From contig NW_003546490.1 in assembly GCF_000090795.2 (NCBI RefSeq), forward strand, positions 1 to 64,000: a stretch of 64,000 nucleotides of DNA. The letters run 5' to 3'. The notes beneath the pieces were generated by a model, which was not told the origin of the DNA, did not search any database, and saw only the letters and a program-made list of their open reading frames with translations. Below are positions 11,500 to 24,519 of this stretch, in pieces (the first letter of the stretch is position 1; the number at the start of each line of letters is the position of its first letter). Origin of the DNA: Amphimedon queenslandica (taxonomy: Eukaryota; Porifera; Demospongiae; Haplosclerida; Niphatidae). The translations under genes and the position numbers were made by a program.

Positions 11500-12030
11500 T
11501 TATCATGACAACATGAGTGTGATATGTCATTTTACATATACATGTACATTGTAATTGCCATTCATGTCTAATAATCATTTTAATTACAGATACATGTACT
11601 AAGTTCAGACCCATAAAAATCTCAACTGAAATGCATACTAAAAGAAAAAGTACCAAATTATTACTAAATAAATAAGCTACATGTACACTCTGTTAGAATT
11701 ATGGTCACACACAGTTTTGTTAAATATAATTATTATTATAATTTTGATTTCTTTATTTCCTTGTATCATGGGAAGCCATAAGATGAAAGGCACCGCGTTG
11801 GGTTTATATCTGGTAGACGATCACTTCCGGTGCAATATACATATTTACCAGGATGTGACATAGCTATGATTAAAGGCACCGACAGTGCAATATATATATT
11901 TCACCGGAAGTAATGCATGGCTAAAGCTGCTGTAACAACAATGATAAAACTTTAAAATTTTAATTTAAACAATATAATATAAGTTATTTGTCAAATATAA
12001 GTGATCTTAGATCTATTTTTTCAGTAATCA
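11500..12030. other. intergenic, short local duplication
   Basis: No gene seen. Two stretches near 11790-11850 and 11872-11915 share 'aaaggcaccg', 'agtgcaatatata' and 'caccggaag', a short local duplication close to the edge of the recombinase element. Confidence 0.5.
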
Positions 12031-12035
12031 TATAC

Positions 12036-13142
12036 CTAGTTCTCTTCTCTATAATTAATGGTGATGCTACCAATAGAACAGCCTTGAAAAGCTGGAATTT
12101 GGCACTTGCTTTGAGTAACACGAGTAGATTGTGAGTGACGCTCTTCAATACTGTAAGACACATTCTTGTCAATACTGGTCAATACACGACATGCTTCTTT
12201 TTCTTGGTCCAACGATGTCCTCTCATAGCTTCGCAATGCCTCCAGTGATCTATGCCCGGTTGTTTTTTGTATAATCTTTTCCGGTACACCAGCCTTAAAT
12301 AGAGCAGTGGCACCTGTGGCTCTCAAACTGTNNNNNNNNNNNNNNNNNNNNNNNNNNNNNNNNNNNNNNNNNNNNNNNNNNNNNNNNNNNNNNNNNNNNN
12401 NNNNNNNNNNNNNNNNNNNNNNNNNNNNNNNNNNNNNNNNNNNNNNNNNNNNNNNNNNNNNNNNNNNNNNNNNNNNNNNNNNNNNNNNNNNNNNNNNNNN
12501 NNNNNNNNNNNNNNNNNNNNNNNNNNNNNNNNNNNNNNNNNNNNNNNNNNNNNNNNNNNNNNNNNNNNNNNNNNNNNNNNNNNNNNNNNNNNNNNNNNNN
12601 NNNNNNNNNNNNNNNNNNNNNNNNNNNNNNNNNNNNNNNNNNNNNNNNNNNNNNNNNNNNNNNNNNNNNNNNNNNNNNNNNNNNNNNNNNNNNNNNNNNN
12701 NNNNNNNNNNNNNNNNNNNNNNNNNNNNNNNNNNNNNNNNNNNNNNNNNNNNNNNNNNNNNNNNNNNNNNNNNNNNNNNNNNNNNNNNNNNNNNNNNNNN
12801 NNNNNNNNNNNNNNNNNNNNNNNNNNNNNNNNNNNNNNNNNNNNNNNNNNNNNNNNNNNNNNNNNNNNNNNNNNNNNNNNNNNNNNNNNNNNNNNNNNNN
12901 NNNNNNNNNNNNNNNNNNNNNNNNNNNNNNNNNNNNNNNNNNNNNNNNNNNNNNNNNNNTGGCAGATCGCCATTCACAAAAACATTTCAAGGCCCACTTT
13001 GTATTTTTTTTTCGGTGTTGGCAGGCGTGAAACCCTTGGATAATTCGCTCATCTCTTCGGTACTGACGTATTTGAATCTTTCTTTCTGAGAGGCAGCCAA
13101 CTTCAGCTTTTTCTTCTGTGGTTCTCCTTCCAGTTCAGCCAT
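12036..13142 (-). mobile_element. Crypton-like tyrosine recombinase element, fossil, partly in gap
   Basis: On the minus strand an N-terminal part starts at the ATG complement of 13142 (MAELEGEPQKKKLKL) and leads into a motif resembling NTEKNTKWALKCFCEW. A 628-base gap follows. The C-terminal part has the tyrosine recombinase box: SLRATGATALFKAG (Arg), TGHRSLEALRSYER (His-Arg and the Tyr nucleophile). Such YR proteins are typical of Crypton DNA transposons; other YR-bearing elements cannot be excluded because the centre is missing. It appears broken at about one place. Moderately old. Confidence 0.7.
12332..12959. other. assembly gap (628 N)
   Basis: A run of Ns hides the central catalytic part of the recombinase. 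Any protein spanning it is unreliable. Confidence 1.
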
Positions 13143-13149
13143 CCAGTCG

Positions 13150-14380
13150 GGCAGCCAAGCCTGATTTCTTATTTCTGACCGGAAGTGACGTTTTTCTCAA
13201 AATGGCTGACTTTTAGTGTGGTAGTGCCACTTGCCTATTTTGATTGTTTATGTCAAAGCTAAGAAGTCTACAGTTACTTTGCTGTTCTCTGCACTTTTAG
13301 CATTGGATAGAGATGTAGCTAACTGATCTTCTACATTTATAATCAAGAACTGTTCGTGTTTCAGGTGCTTGTTTCCACTGTAAGGATTTAAAATGGCTGA
13401 CACAAAAATCATATTAAATTCTATAACTTGTAAAATAGAGTGAATGCAATCACAGTTACAAGGTAGCTTATTAGTATTATATATGCCTGTTATTCTGCAA
13501 AAGTTTCATTGCTGTAGGAGAAAAGGGAAAATTTTTCTAAGGTATTAAAGGTCCCAGCAAGTAGCCTAGCTATGTGTTTGTGTGTGTTTAGCATTGTTGT
13601 ATCCATAAGTATAGCTTATAATTCTTGATATATATGTAAATTGTAGCTATTGCAGTGGTTTTCAACTTTCTTTATACCTGTATTTGGAAGATATCTTGAG
13701 ATTTCATGAGAGCCGCAATTTTCGTTCATATTTGTACTCACATGAACTGTGTTAAGTATCTGGTTGCCTATTTTGGCATTATAGATGAAGGTTATTGTAA
13801 GGATATAGACTTTGATCCCAATTATTTTCTTCCTGGATAAAGATATCATGATTTATTACAATTTTTATAATAAATTTTAATTAATTTAATTATACTTAAC
13901 AATAAAAAAATTGTAACTTCAGTATTCTTTGGAGTGCAATCATGAAATTTTGGTATGTGGTACTTAAAAGGTGTCTTTACAAGGTAATTGTTGTCTTACA
14001 AGTATTCCTTGTGAGGGAAAATTTTTCTAAGGAATAGAATTATTGTGTTCAAAATTAGCTGTAAGTTCCCCATAAAACAGCATAGCTTTGCTGTTTTCAT
14101 AAATGATGTGCTCTATTGATCAAGCACTTTATCTCTCATTGTGGCAAGTCCATTGCTGTGATAGTTCTCTGATTCTATCCAAGTTTTCATGTATCTATGT
14201 ATGCTACCACCCACGCAGTTGCTCAATGAACGAGAAATAGGTTTATACACAATTTATATGGACTTCCGGTTGCTTGGCTGCCCGACTACATCTTTATACT
14301 GCAATGTGACTATTAAGTTGACCTCACTGTACTGAGCATGCGCATAACCTTTCCTTCTTATGGCTTCCCTTAATACAAAC
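13150..14380. other. intergenic, no gene seen
   Basis: No recognisable gene. ACTTCCGG next to 'gcttggctgcccgact' occurs both near 13155-13195 (minus) and near 14263-14287 (plus). This suggests a second, mostly deleted copy of the recombinase element's 5' edge in opposite orientation. Confidence 0.5.
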
Positions 14381-14381
14381 A

Positions 14382-14523
14382 ATATAGAACATGACCTTTT
14401 CCTCGTGGGTGTATCAGATATACACTCAAATGATATTCATAATCCCTCGGGCTACGCCCTCGGGATTATGAATATCATTTTCGTGTATATCTGATACACC
14501 ACTCGGGGTCATGTTCTATATAT
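14382..14523. repeat. long near-perfect palindrome (foldback element)
   Basis: The left arm ATATAGAACATGACC ... GTGTATCAGATATACAC ... AATGATATTCATAATCCC is mirrored by the right arm GGGATTATGAATATCATT ... GTGTATATCTGATACAC ... GGTCATGTTCTATAT. The arms are about 65 bp each with a very short centre. It is likely a miniature foldback transposon or cruciform-prone repeat. Confidence 0.85.
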
Positions 14524-14855
14524 TACATACTTACTGTATACAATATAAGCATTATTACATAGTGTTAGGTATTGAACTGTAGACAGTAGACACATTAGTA
14601 ACCAGAAGAATATTATAACATTAGGGGCTCTACCCTGAAGCCGGTTTACACTTGTCATAAAACACAACGCAAATGAACACAAAAATAAAATTTGGCCAAT
14701 TTTATATCAACTTCTAAGCATTATTGCATCAAAAGGTGAAAATTGTGTACACTCGTTTCATTGAATGTACATGTGGCTTTACTAAATGCTTTGACGTGTG
14801 TACAGGCATACACAAAACTACAAATGTGCTACACCAGTAATTTTAACTTCACCAA

Positions 14856-17800
14856 TTAATTACATGAGGTATTTGATGGGTACTTACTAGTTTGATGTAA
14901 TTCCACACTTATTATTAGTTTACCCAACTGTTCCTTTATCTCTTGATGAATAACCTGTTGATCCACTTCTCTTTTAACTAGTGTCTGTTCACTGGATATT
15001 TCCTGGTCCAGTTTCAATGTATCTCTTTTATAATCTATCAGTGACTCTGTACATTACTAATGAATTACAAATGTATTAATAAAAATAATCGTACCTTTTA
15101 TTTTATGCATCAATTCTTCATTCTCTTCTCTTTCATTTAGTATATGTACACTCATTAATGATATCTGTTCTTGTAGTTCAGCTATTTCTCTCTTAATATC
15201 TATTAATGACTCATTCCAATCCAGTAAACCTATCACAGTATAATTATAATACACTGACACATACATTATAATTCAGTACCAGTTTTATTTGTTAATATTT
15301 GTTCTTTTTCCATTCTCATTCCCTTTATGATTTTGTATGACGCTGCTATTGTAATAACAATTAATAATAATAGAAATCATAAATTTCTGACCTGAAGCAG
15401 AATCTGTATGACATTTAATGTCATATTCTTTTTTTATTCCTAAAAGAAATAAGTATTAGTTAAAGCATGGTTCCCCATGCTGTACAGGAAATGCAGCATG
15501 AGAGGTGTGGTCGAGAAAGCCATACATACAGCACGAGGCAAAGCCCAGTGCTGTGTGACTAGTAGATCACTCATTATGAGACACTTCAAAGTTACCACAT
15601 TACTTTGTAGTTTCTCTTTCAAATCATTAGTTGCTTCTTTTACTTCCTTTAATTCCACTAGTGCACATTCCTCTTCATTTTGATCCTCCTATCAGTAACT
15701 AAGTATTATACTACATGTATATACTAATAACTAGATGTAATTCTGATCAATACTCTTATAATTACAATAAGCATTCACATTAAGTAAACATTGGTGATAG
15801 TGTTAATAATTCTGCAATACAATACTGTTTATAATTAAACAATGTTTGATTATAATTACCTTAGTTTTTTTCAGTGATGACATTTCTTGTAATTTTTCCT
15901 TGATTTTATTCAATTCCTACATGTACGTATTTTTATAATGAATCATGCAGTGATTATAATCCATCAATGAGCTACACTAATATAATAACATGCTCCAACA
16001 ATAAGCTCTTATACATTGAAGTATTACTTCCTACTATACATGTAATACCCCAACAAACAAGTACCTTTTCTTTTTCATTAAGTATGTTTCTCAGTTGCTG
16101 AACAGTTTCTTTAAGTTCTTTCTGTCTCTGTTGATTATAATAATAAAATAATATCAAACAAAAAATAATTATTATACCTTTGTATCATGAGATTGTTCCT
16201 TTATCTTCTGTAGATCCTCTTCCAGTGGTTCCTGTATTTTAGTGATAATTATTGACAGTATACATGTACATGTACATACACATAAATACATGTACAGACC
16301 TGTTTTTTCCATATTGTGCAGTATCCAACAGTAAGCTTCACTAGACCATTCTTTATTAATAATTCAAGATTCTCACTCAATTTTATAATGAGAGCTCCAG
16401 TAAGAGAGTGAGGAAAGGAGCAAGTGATGGTGATAGATTCAATGCTTTTGATGTTAATCAGCTTTATAAATTTACCGGAAGATTTTGATACAATATCTGT
16501 AACGTCCTTTAGCTTATGCTCAGTAGCTTCCCATCCTAGTACATAAGTAGCTGTTTCACATTTAAGAGGAGGACTGGCCCTAACAACATCAAATGGCTCA
16601 TTCAAGCACAAATCAACTGACAAACTACGACATGACTCATCAATTTCCCTCTTGTAATCATCAATGTATTTCTGAGCATCATTAATCTCAAAGTGCTCAA
16701 CAACAGCTTCAAGGATCACAATATTAATGAGACTGCAATTTTTCCTAATTAGACGCATTACACTTTGAAGATTACTAATAAAACTCAGTTCTGCTTCAAG
16801 GTCAGAGTTAAAATCTTCAATGAAAGTCTTAAGATCTTCTAAAGGAGGTGGGCATTTAGAAATAGCTTTGCGAACGTTTGAGAACATTTTAGCAAATTTA
16901 GCATGAAGCTCATCAAAATCTCGACTCTTACATTGTGGAATGTAAAGAGGACCACCTGTAGAAAAAAGTGACTATTGCATGTAATAGTGTACATAGATTA
17001 CCACTCACCATAATTAGGTGTTGATTTATTTGAATCACAACCAGAAGATTCAGAAGATTCTTGAGTTTAAAATGAACAAAATGATAATTGATTGTTACTA
17101 TTGTACATATAAATAATTATACCTTCTTCATCCAATATCAAATGATCATGTTCATGAAATGTTTTATCTAAAAGTAAAAGATCAAATTTATTGAGAAAAT
17201 TATACTAGCTCACCATAGTCTCTTTGTATAATTGTTCCTAGTTTTATATTACCAGTGAACTTGCACAGTACACTAGCAAATGTTTGTAGTAAACTATACT
17301 TGTTTTGAATAGCTACTATAATGGCAGCTAACAGGACTTCATGTTGATTAGGAACAGAGGGACTAGCTGATTCCACACTAGCCAATACTTGTCCTGTTAT
17401 GACACCCTCTCTTTGAAGCATAATAGCTACACTGACAGGATCAGTGAGAAACTGAGAGAGGAGTGGATGATGAGTGTTGAATATATCAATAGCCAGTGCC
17501 GAACATGCATTATGTTCTACATAAAGAATACACACACATATACAGTCAATACTAATACAATCAGTGATATTAACTTACTCTCTTGATCTAACTTGTCAGC
17601 TACAGCGTTCTCATTCATAGATTTAAGAGCATCTGACAGTGAGTCAAAAGCAGCTCCTCCTTTACTGTCAACATTATCAGCTCTGGACAACCACTGGGAA
17701 AGGCATTCAGTTAAACACTCATAAGTTGTGTCACTGTCCCTTTTAATGATGTCCAGTGTGTTTTTATATAGTCCTAGTGTCAGTCCCAGCTCATGCCACC

Positions 17801-17947
17801 TTGTTTGAGGGAAACCACATCTCTTCAACAGATTAAGTACATCAATAAGTTGCTCTAAAATCATATTCAATGATACATAAATAGTTACTGAACATTACCA
17901 ATAGTTAAAGGAGAAGAGAAGAGACTCAGAGAAGAAGAACAAGACAT
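14856..17947 (-). CDS. gene A: death-domain, CARD-like, coiled-coil adaptor (692 aa, 14 exons)
   Basis: Exons: 17899-17947, 17579-17854, 17214-17516, 17123-17167, 17009-17059, 16300-16955, 16178-16231, 16065-16127, 15860-15916, 15604-15688, 15392-15439, 15280-15345, 15095-15229, 14856-15046. Every junction is GT-AG and the frame stays open to a TAA. A Ser-rich leader (1-16) precedes a death domain (17-105). A helical CARD/DED-like segment follows (about 109-205; ends FASVLCKFTGNIKLG). An acidic linker leads to a conserved 200-residue domain (about 242-460; SPPLKCETATYVLGWEATEH). A coiled coil (461-690; KELKETVQQLRNILNEKEKE) closes it. Death folds recruit partners by like-with-like binding, so this is probably a cytoplasmic immune or cell-death adaptor. 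The late exon 15604-15688 donor is the least certain. The role is inferred. Confidence 0.85.
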
Positions 17948-18400
17948 GGATTTAGTTGCCATTGATCAAAGAACAAGGCAACAAGCTTAGCCCTAAGCTA
18001 TAGGCTATAGGAGGAGGGGCTAGTTTTAGGCGGGGCCCAAGCAATTATTGTTATTTTAACCATCAACATGGCGGTATTGAAAGAAATAGTTATCTTGACC
18101 TTTTGATGTACTTAAGTAAAAGAGAGATTTGATTATGAAAATGATGGAGTTACTAATGACAGAAAAATGGCAGACAAGGTAGTTTAAATGTTTAAATTTG
18201 TACATTAATTTCAGTCAAATTTTGAATTACTACATGGCTGGACAAATGAGCATAGTACACTACATACATGTACATGTATGGTATGCCTTGCACCTGTACG
18301 AAAAAGCATAGCAGCTTAAAAATTAAGTCCAATATTATATTGAAGTGATCTAAATTTACTGTTATAATTACAAGAAACTTGGGAAGGACAAGTAAATGTA
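17948..18400. other. upstream region of gene A
   Basis: Short intergenic stretch with 'ggaggaggggctag...aggcgggg', resembling 'gggaggggctg...agggcgtg' upstream of the truncated copy at about 2010-2050. A GC-rich proximal promoter element may be shared. No TATA box is obvious. Confidence 0.4.
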
Positions 18401-19379
18401 CATTTTCTGATGCATAAAAAGTTTGGGTCGAGGTTTGGGTTGATTCCAACTAAAATTTTTGAGTTGTGGCCATTTAAACAAAATTAATGAACAAATTAAT
18501 ATTTTTTGTATTTAAGGATGAGCTTTGCCAAGCAACATTCCATTATGAAATTTGCATCAAAGTAAATATACATGTACATAATGTACAAGTGCATGTAATC
18601 CTTTATCTCCTTGTCTATATAAAATATGTATTTCTTTTACTTCACACATTCCCAGAGACTCAAAGTATTTTGAGGTATGTTATTCCGTTCATCTTCAACC
18701 CCCTTCCCCACCTCCTCTGGTCTCTCGTACAGCTGTATGATTGATACCAATACAACAATGTAAGGACACACTATCAGTGGTATGTACATGTACATGTTTA
18801 GTCCTTTTACATGTATGCTTTGCCAAATTTTAGCAACTTTAAAGTCATATAAAATTCAATTTTGATTGGAATTAGCTCATACTTTCTACACAACACAAGT
18901 ACCTTTTATGTCTATCAGAAAAAATTATAAAATTGGAAATTTTGTCCTCTTAAATTTTAACAAAATTTACAATGATTCTGTACTCTAGTACAGGGGATTT
19001 GTCTTAATTTTGGAAGAACTTTAAAAATTCAAATTTGATTATATAGAATTAGCTCAAAATTTCTGCAAAACATAAGTACATGGTGTGTTATCAGAAAAAA
19101 ATTTAAAGTGGAAAATCTTTATATTCAATTTTGATGAAATTTGGCCAATCACCTGACCTGCAATGTACGTGTACATGTATGTTATCATTTTGTTTATCAA
19201 GTTGTTCTATTCTGGTTAGAATATTGAGCTTGAGTGGCAAATTATTTCATAGACTGAATCATTCATCACTTATAAAATGAGGACCATTGTAAGTATGAGA
19301 GAATACTTCATGATATTTTTATGATATCAGAATCTTAGAAATTAGCAATTTTATTAAAAATACCCTGTACTGTAGCCCA

Positions 19380-20010
19380 TGTATTTCTATGAAATGGTTC
19401 GAAAATTAGCCCAAATTTTTATTACATTTTCTAATGCACATTGATGTCCTTATGCTATGGAGAAAGTTTCAGCTGATTCCGACAAATTTATTTCAAGTTA
19501 TGAGCCTTTTAAAAAGCAAGCTAATTCTCATGGTTTTTGCAAAAAATGAGTTCAAAATTGCCCCAGATTATTATTACATTTTCTGATGCATATTGATGTC
19601 CTTATTACGTGTAGAAAGTTTGAGCCAATTCTGACTTCAATTTGCATGATACATGTATAACCATTTTTTAACTTCATCTAGCAGACTTTAGGAAAAAAGC
19701 TAAGGCTATAGCCCATGGTTTTTTCCAAAAAGGCTCTGAATCACCCTTCCAATTTTTTACATTTTCTGATGCATATTGATGTCCTTATTATATGTAGAAA
19801 CTAGAAAGTTTCAGCTGATTCCATCAAATAATTTTTGAGTTATGAGCATTTTTAAAAATGAGCCAATTTTTTAGAAAAGAGCAAAGGCTATAGCCCATTT
19901 TTTCTGAGAAATGAGCCTTAAATGACCCCCAACTTTTATTACATTTTAAATTTATATTGATGTCCTTATCAGGGCTACATGTACATTGTACATGTAGAAA
20001 GTTTGACCTG
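19380..20010 (+). repeat. about 180-bp tandem repeat array
   Basis: The marker 'ttgatgtccttat' occurs near 19441, 19593, 19777 and 19957 (spacings of about 152, 184 and 180). Each unit has 'agaaagttt(g/c)agctgattc' and 'aaggctatagccca'. Confidence 0.75.
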
Positions 20011-20892
20011 ATTCTGATTGAAGCTTTTTGAGTTTACAAGCATTTCAAAAACTTGTTGTGCTCAGTGATTACATGTATTTCTCCATACAATAATTTTTAT
20101 ACTCATGTATATACAGTGTATTTATATGTAGAATTTTTGAGCCAATCCTTATCAAAATTGTATATTTCACAAGTTTTTATTTGCTTAAAATTTCACCTTT
20201 ATATTATTATTCATGTTATTCATGATAATTGTTATTAATTTGCTTTTCTTTCTTATTTCTCTATAGACTAATTTACTGTTTTTTGTTGAGAAGCATAACA
20301 AATTCTGCTCGTTTATGTCCATCAGTTACATGAAGAGAATATTTCATTTATTACATACATGCACATGTATTGTACACTATCAGTGAAACAATTACCAGGT
20401 GAGACCACACTCACTATCCATGCCCATTTATGTTCACCCTCTCTTTTATAGTGCTAGAAGATGTTGTCTGATATTTGTCCATCAGTGGAATTACCTTTTG
20501 ATATGTGTATCAGGTTAGCAGTTAATCAATAATAGTTAATTGATCACTCTCTTTTCAGGTACATGTACTTAGTCTGTTTGTCATTCCTGAAAATATTCAA
20601 AATTTCTATGACTGAAAATCAATTTACTTTATGCTATGACTGAAAGTTTATTACCTTTTTCGTAAGTTTTAAAAAATACTATATATTTATTATGTTACAA
20701 ATTTACATTGTAAGTTTTACATGTCTATGGTACAAAAGTACATGATACATTAATGCACCAATTTTACATTCTTGCCAATATTCTGATAACCGATATTACC
20801 GTGGACAATATTAGGTGATACAGATAACCATCCAATATTGTCCTTCCACCAAAAGGCACAGACCTACATGTGTGCATGCACATTGTGATTTA

Positions 20893-21101
20893 CCGTATAG
20901 CTGGAAATTTTGGATGAGATTAAATTTGACAAATTTGGTGTTTTGATAGCCATTCACCAAAATAAAAATCCTCCATTTTGAGCCATTATATATGCATGCT
21001 CAATGGCACGTGGCCACAAATTCACCAAATCAAAATCCACCAATCACCAAAATTTAGCAATTCAGCAAATTTTAGCCCCTCCAATTTTTCCCGCTATACG
21101 G
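20893..21101. mobile_element. TA-flanked foldback miniature element (CCGTATA family)
   Basis: TA, then CCGTATAGC at the left; GCTATACGG, then TA at the right. The interior has 'aattcaccaaa' and 'caatcaccaaaatt' words in both orientations. It sits within cassette repeat unit 1 and is missing from the matching place in unit 2, so it inserted after the 3-kb duplication or was lost from the other copy. Confidence 0.8.
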
Positions 21102-21469
21102 TATACATTGCTAATGTTAGTATACTCACTGATGACTGATCCTCAGGTATAGAATCATTTTTGACATGCATTTTAAAATTGTCTGTTTGAAAACAAGTGC
21201 TGTTTTAAGGGAGTTAGCCAGTAAATCATTATTTATTGAAGACAACACAAAAACTAAAACTTGTAAATGTACACCGGCCATTTCTAAATTTATAAGATAA
21301 CTAGGAGTAATGTAGAACATTAAAGGGGCGAGCCTAAGCCAGCCATAGGCTAATTGTGTGTTGTATGATCTTCATGTATGAGTCAGCAAAGCAATGTACA
21401 TATAGCTACATGTGTAGTTAGCCTGTATCTTGCAGTAACTTTCTTTATCACTTCATCACTTAAAATGGA

Positions 21470-24400
21470 AAGGACACGTAAATGTACATTTTGTGATGCA
21501 TAAAAAGTTTGAGTTGATTCCAACGAAAATTATTGAGTAGTGGCCATTTAAACAAAATTATTAATGAACAAATTAATATTATTGTTTTTTGTATTTTAAG
21601 ATGAGCTTTGCCAAGCAACATTGAATTATAAAATTTGCATCAAAGTAAATATACATGTACATGTACATAATGTACAAGTACAATGTACATGTAATCCTTT
21701 ATCTCCATGTCTCTCACTATTTAGAGTGTTGATAGAAAATATGTGTTTCATTTACCCGACACATTCCCAGAGACTCAAAGTATCTTGAGGTATGTTATTC
21801 CACTCGTCATCCTGCCCCTCCCCCACCTCCTCTGGTCTCTCGTACAGTTGTGTGTTTGGTACCAATACAACAAGGCTTGGACACACAGTCAGTGGTATGT
21901 ACATGTACATGTGTATCCTTTTACTTGTATGCTTTGCCAAATTTTAGCAACTTTAAAATCATATATAATTTGAATTTTGTTCAGAATTACTTGTAGCTCA
22001 GACTTTCTGCACAACACAAGTACATTGTATGTCTATCAGTATTTTTGTATGTTTATCCCAATTATAAAATTGGAAATTCTCTCCTCTTCAATTTTAACAA
22101 AATTTACAATGACCTGTACTCTAGTACAGGGAGTTTGTCCTGATTTTGAAGTAACTTAAAAATTCAAATTTGATTAGAATTACATGTACATGTACATGTA
22201 GCTCAAAATTTCTACACGACATAAGTACATGGTGTGTATCAAAAAAAATTTTAAATTGCAAAATCTCTTTATTCAATTTTGTTAAATTTAAAAAGAAGAA
22301 AATTCTCCATTTTTACAATTTTTTCTGATACATATAAATTTTCTTATGTTCAATTTGTAAAGTTGCTAAAAAAATCAGGCCAAAATCCATGTACTAAAGG
22401 TCAGGTTATTGGCCAAATTTCATCAAATTTGGCCTATGTCTTGTACTATAAAATACAGGATTTTGCTCTGATACATGTTGCCAAACAATTTGGCTGAGAA
22501 TTAAATTTGGCAGATTGGCGGTTCAAAATAAAACTGCAAAGACTATAACTGTCAATAACAATTGCAATGGGCAGATTCTACTATGAGCACATGATACTGA
22601 AAGGAAATGCCAAATTGGTCCACTTTTGATGTATTTCAGTCAAAATTTTGGGCTAGGAAAAGCTTTAAGAAAAGCTGAGAGTGCTTAAAGGAAAGGCAAG
22701 ATAGTAAATTGCCAAATTAAGAGACCACCAATATTATATGTAGGCAATTTTGATGCAAAACTGTCAAAGTTTTAAGTTGCCAAATTTTCCAGCTATTTAC
22801 ATGTAGTACATGTACATTAAAACATCCAATTTTGATCAGATTTAGCTCAAAATTTTGCCACATCATTAGGACATGCACTTGTACATGTACATGTACGTGT
22901 ATGCATTGTACATGTATGTACAGTATGAGTAAAATTGAATTCTCTCCTAGCATTTTTTAATTTTTTTGACAATATACCTTGCACTGCTTGCATATACATG
23001 TACATGTACATGTACATGTGCATGTACATATACATGTAGTATAAATGTACAAGGACTTCTGTTAAATTATGCACCAACATTTAGTATCCTAATTGTGACC
23101 TCTGTGTGATAGATTAATTTTTTTCTCTTTATTATATCTAGCTGTAACAGTTTGAATTTAATGCTTTGCTGATGGTCTGTTGTCAGTGGATATGGCATCT
23201 GAACAAGCCCTTCCCTTCCATTGAGTCATTGACCGTGTATAAAGACTTTGATTAAGGTTGGCAGAATGTGATGGTCGATTATTATCACCATGCCCACTTG
23301 CATTCCTTGTCTATTATTGCTCAAAATTGATTTAAACTTTAATTTTTGATATTTACAATATTCCATAGTATAATAAGTACATGTAATATTGTATACATGT
23401 AACTATAATACTTCTAATTTTCTAGGAAGGAGAATTTGATGTTTTCATAGCCATTTGCCAAAATAATTCATCATTAAAAATCATTATGTGTCTTCAAGGT
23501 CATAAAATTTAGAAATTCTTAATTATACCTCATACATGTGCACGTATAATTATATATGGCTCAAGTGTAAATTTGGTCTAAAGTTTAATGACCAGAAATG
23601 TACATTTATGTGTACATTATCATTTTTGTTTGTCAATTAACTTTTGATTAGTTACATGTATATATGGTGTTTGTTCATTCTGGTTAGAATATTGAGCATG
23701 AGAAGGAAATTATTTTATAGACTGAATCATTATTTTATAGACTGAATCATCATTTATAAAAAGGGCTATGTAAGTATGAAAGAATACTTTATGACATCTT
23801 TATGATATTATACATGTACAGCGTATGTACACGTATATCAGAATTCTAAAAATTAGCCATTTTCTTAAAAATAGCCCATATTTTTTTAAAGAAATGGCTC
23901 CAAAATTATCTCCATTTTATTACAATTTTTGATGCATATTGATGTCCTTATGATATGTAGAAAGTCTCAACTGGTTTCAAAAAATAATTTTTGAGTTACA
24001 TGTACATGTATGAACATTTTTAAAATGAGCTGATTTTTGGAATAATGCAAAGGCTATAATAGCCCATGGTTTTTTTACAGCCTCCAAATTTTCCCCAATT
24101 TTTTTCCTTTTCTGATACATATTGATGTCTTTATGCTATGTAGAAAGTTTTAGCTGATTTCAATTAATACATGTCAAGTTACAAGCATTTTTAAAATGAA
24201 TCAAATTTTCAGAAAAAAGCAAAGGCTATAGCCCATGTTTTTCCGAGCCTTATCAGTGCTATGTAGAAAGTTTGATTGGATTCCGATTGAAACATTTTGA
24301 GTTTACAAGCATTTTAAAAACTGGTACCAATGACTATTTTATCCATACAATAATATTACTGATGTATATGTACAGTGCATTTATCTGTATTGTAGATTTT

Positions 24401-24487
24401 CACAAGTTTTTATTTGCTTAAAATTTTGCCTTTATATTATTATTCACAATATTTATTATAAGTATACACAACAACAACAACAACAAC

Positions 24488-24519
<32 letters not shown>

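Larger units (their letters stand above)
18400..21330. repeat. cassette repeat unit 1 (about 2.9 kb), non-coding
   Basis: Landmarks in order: 'tttctgatgcataaaaagttt', 'gatgagctttgccaagcaacatt', 'cattcccagagactcaaagta', 'cctcctctggtctctcgtacag', inverted 180-bp units, direct 180-bp units, the ATTACCAGGTGAGACC block, and 'tcactgatgactgatcc'. The same landmarks repeat in the same order from 21470 to about 25400. It is a tandem duplication of about 3 kb, and no protein is encoded. Confidence 0.75.

Noticed and set aside
12036-12990. Long open frames across the N run
   Set aside because: Length comes from undetermined bases; only the flanking sequence is evidence.
15440-15658. Read-through of the gene A coiled-coil exon into a Cys/His-rich tail
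   Set aside because: The tail follows a GTAATG donor, loses the heptad pattern, and the spliced frame continues cleanly into later coiled-coil exons.
22847-23080. Met/Tyr/His/Val-rich frames such as YMYMYMHMYMYMYM
   Set aside because: Pure translation of (TACATG)n microsatellites.
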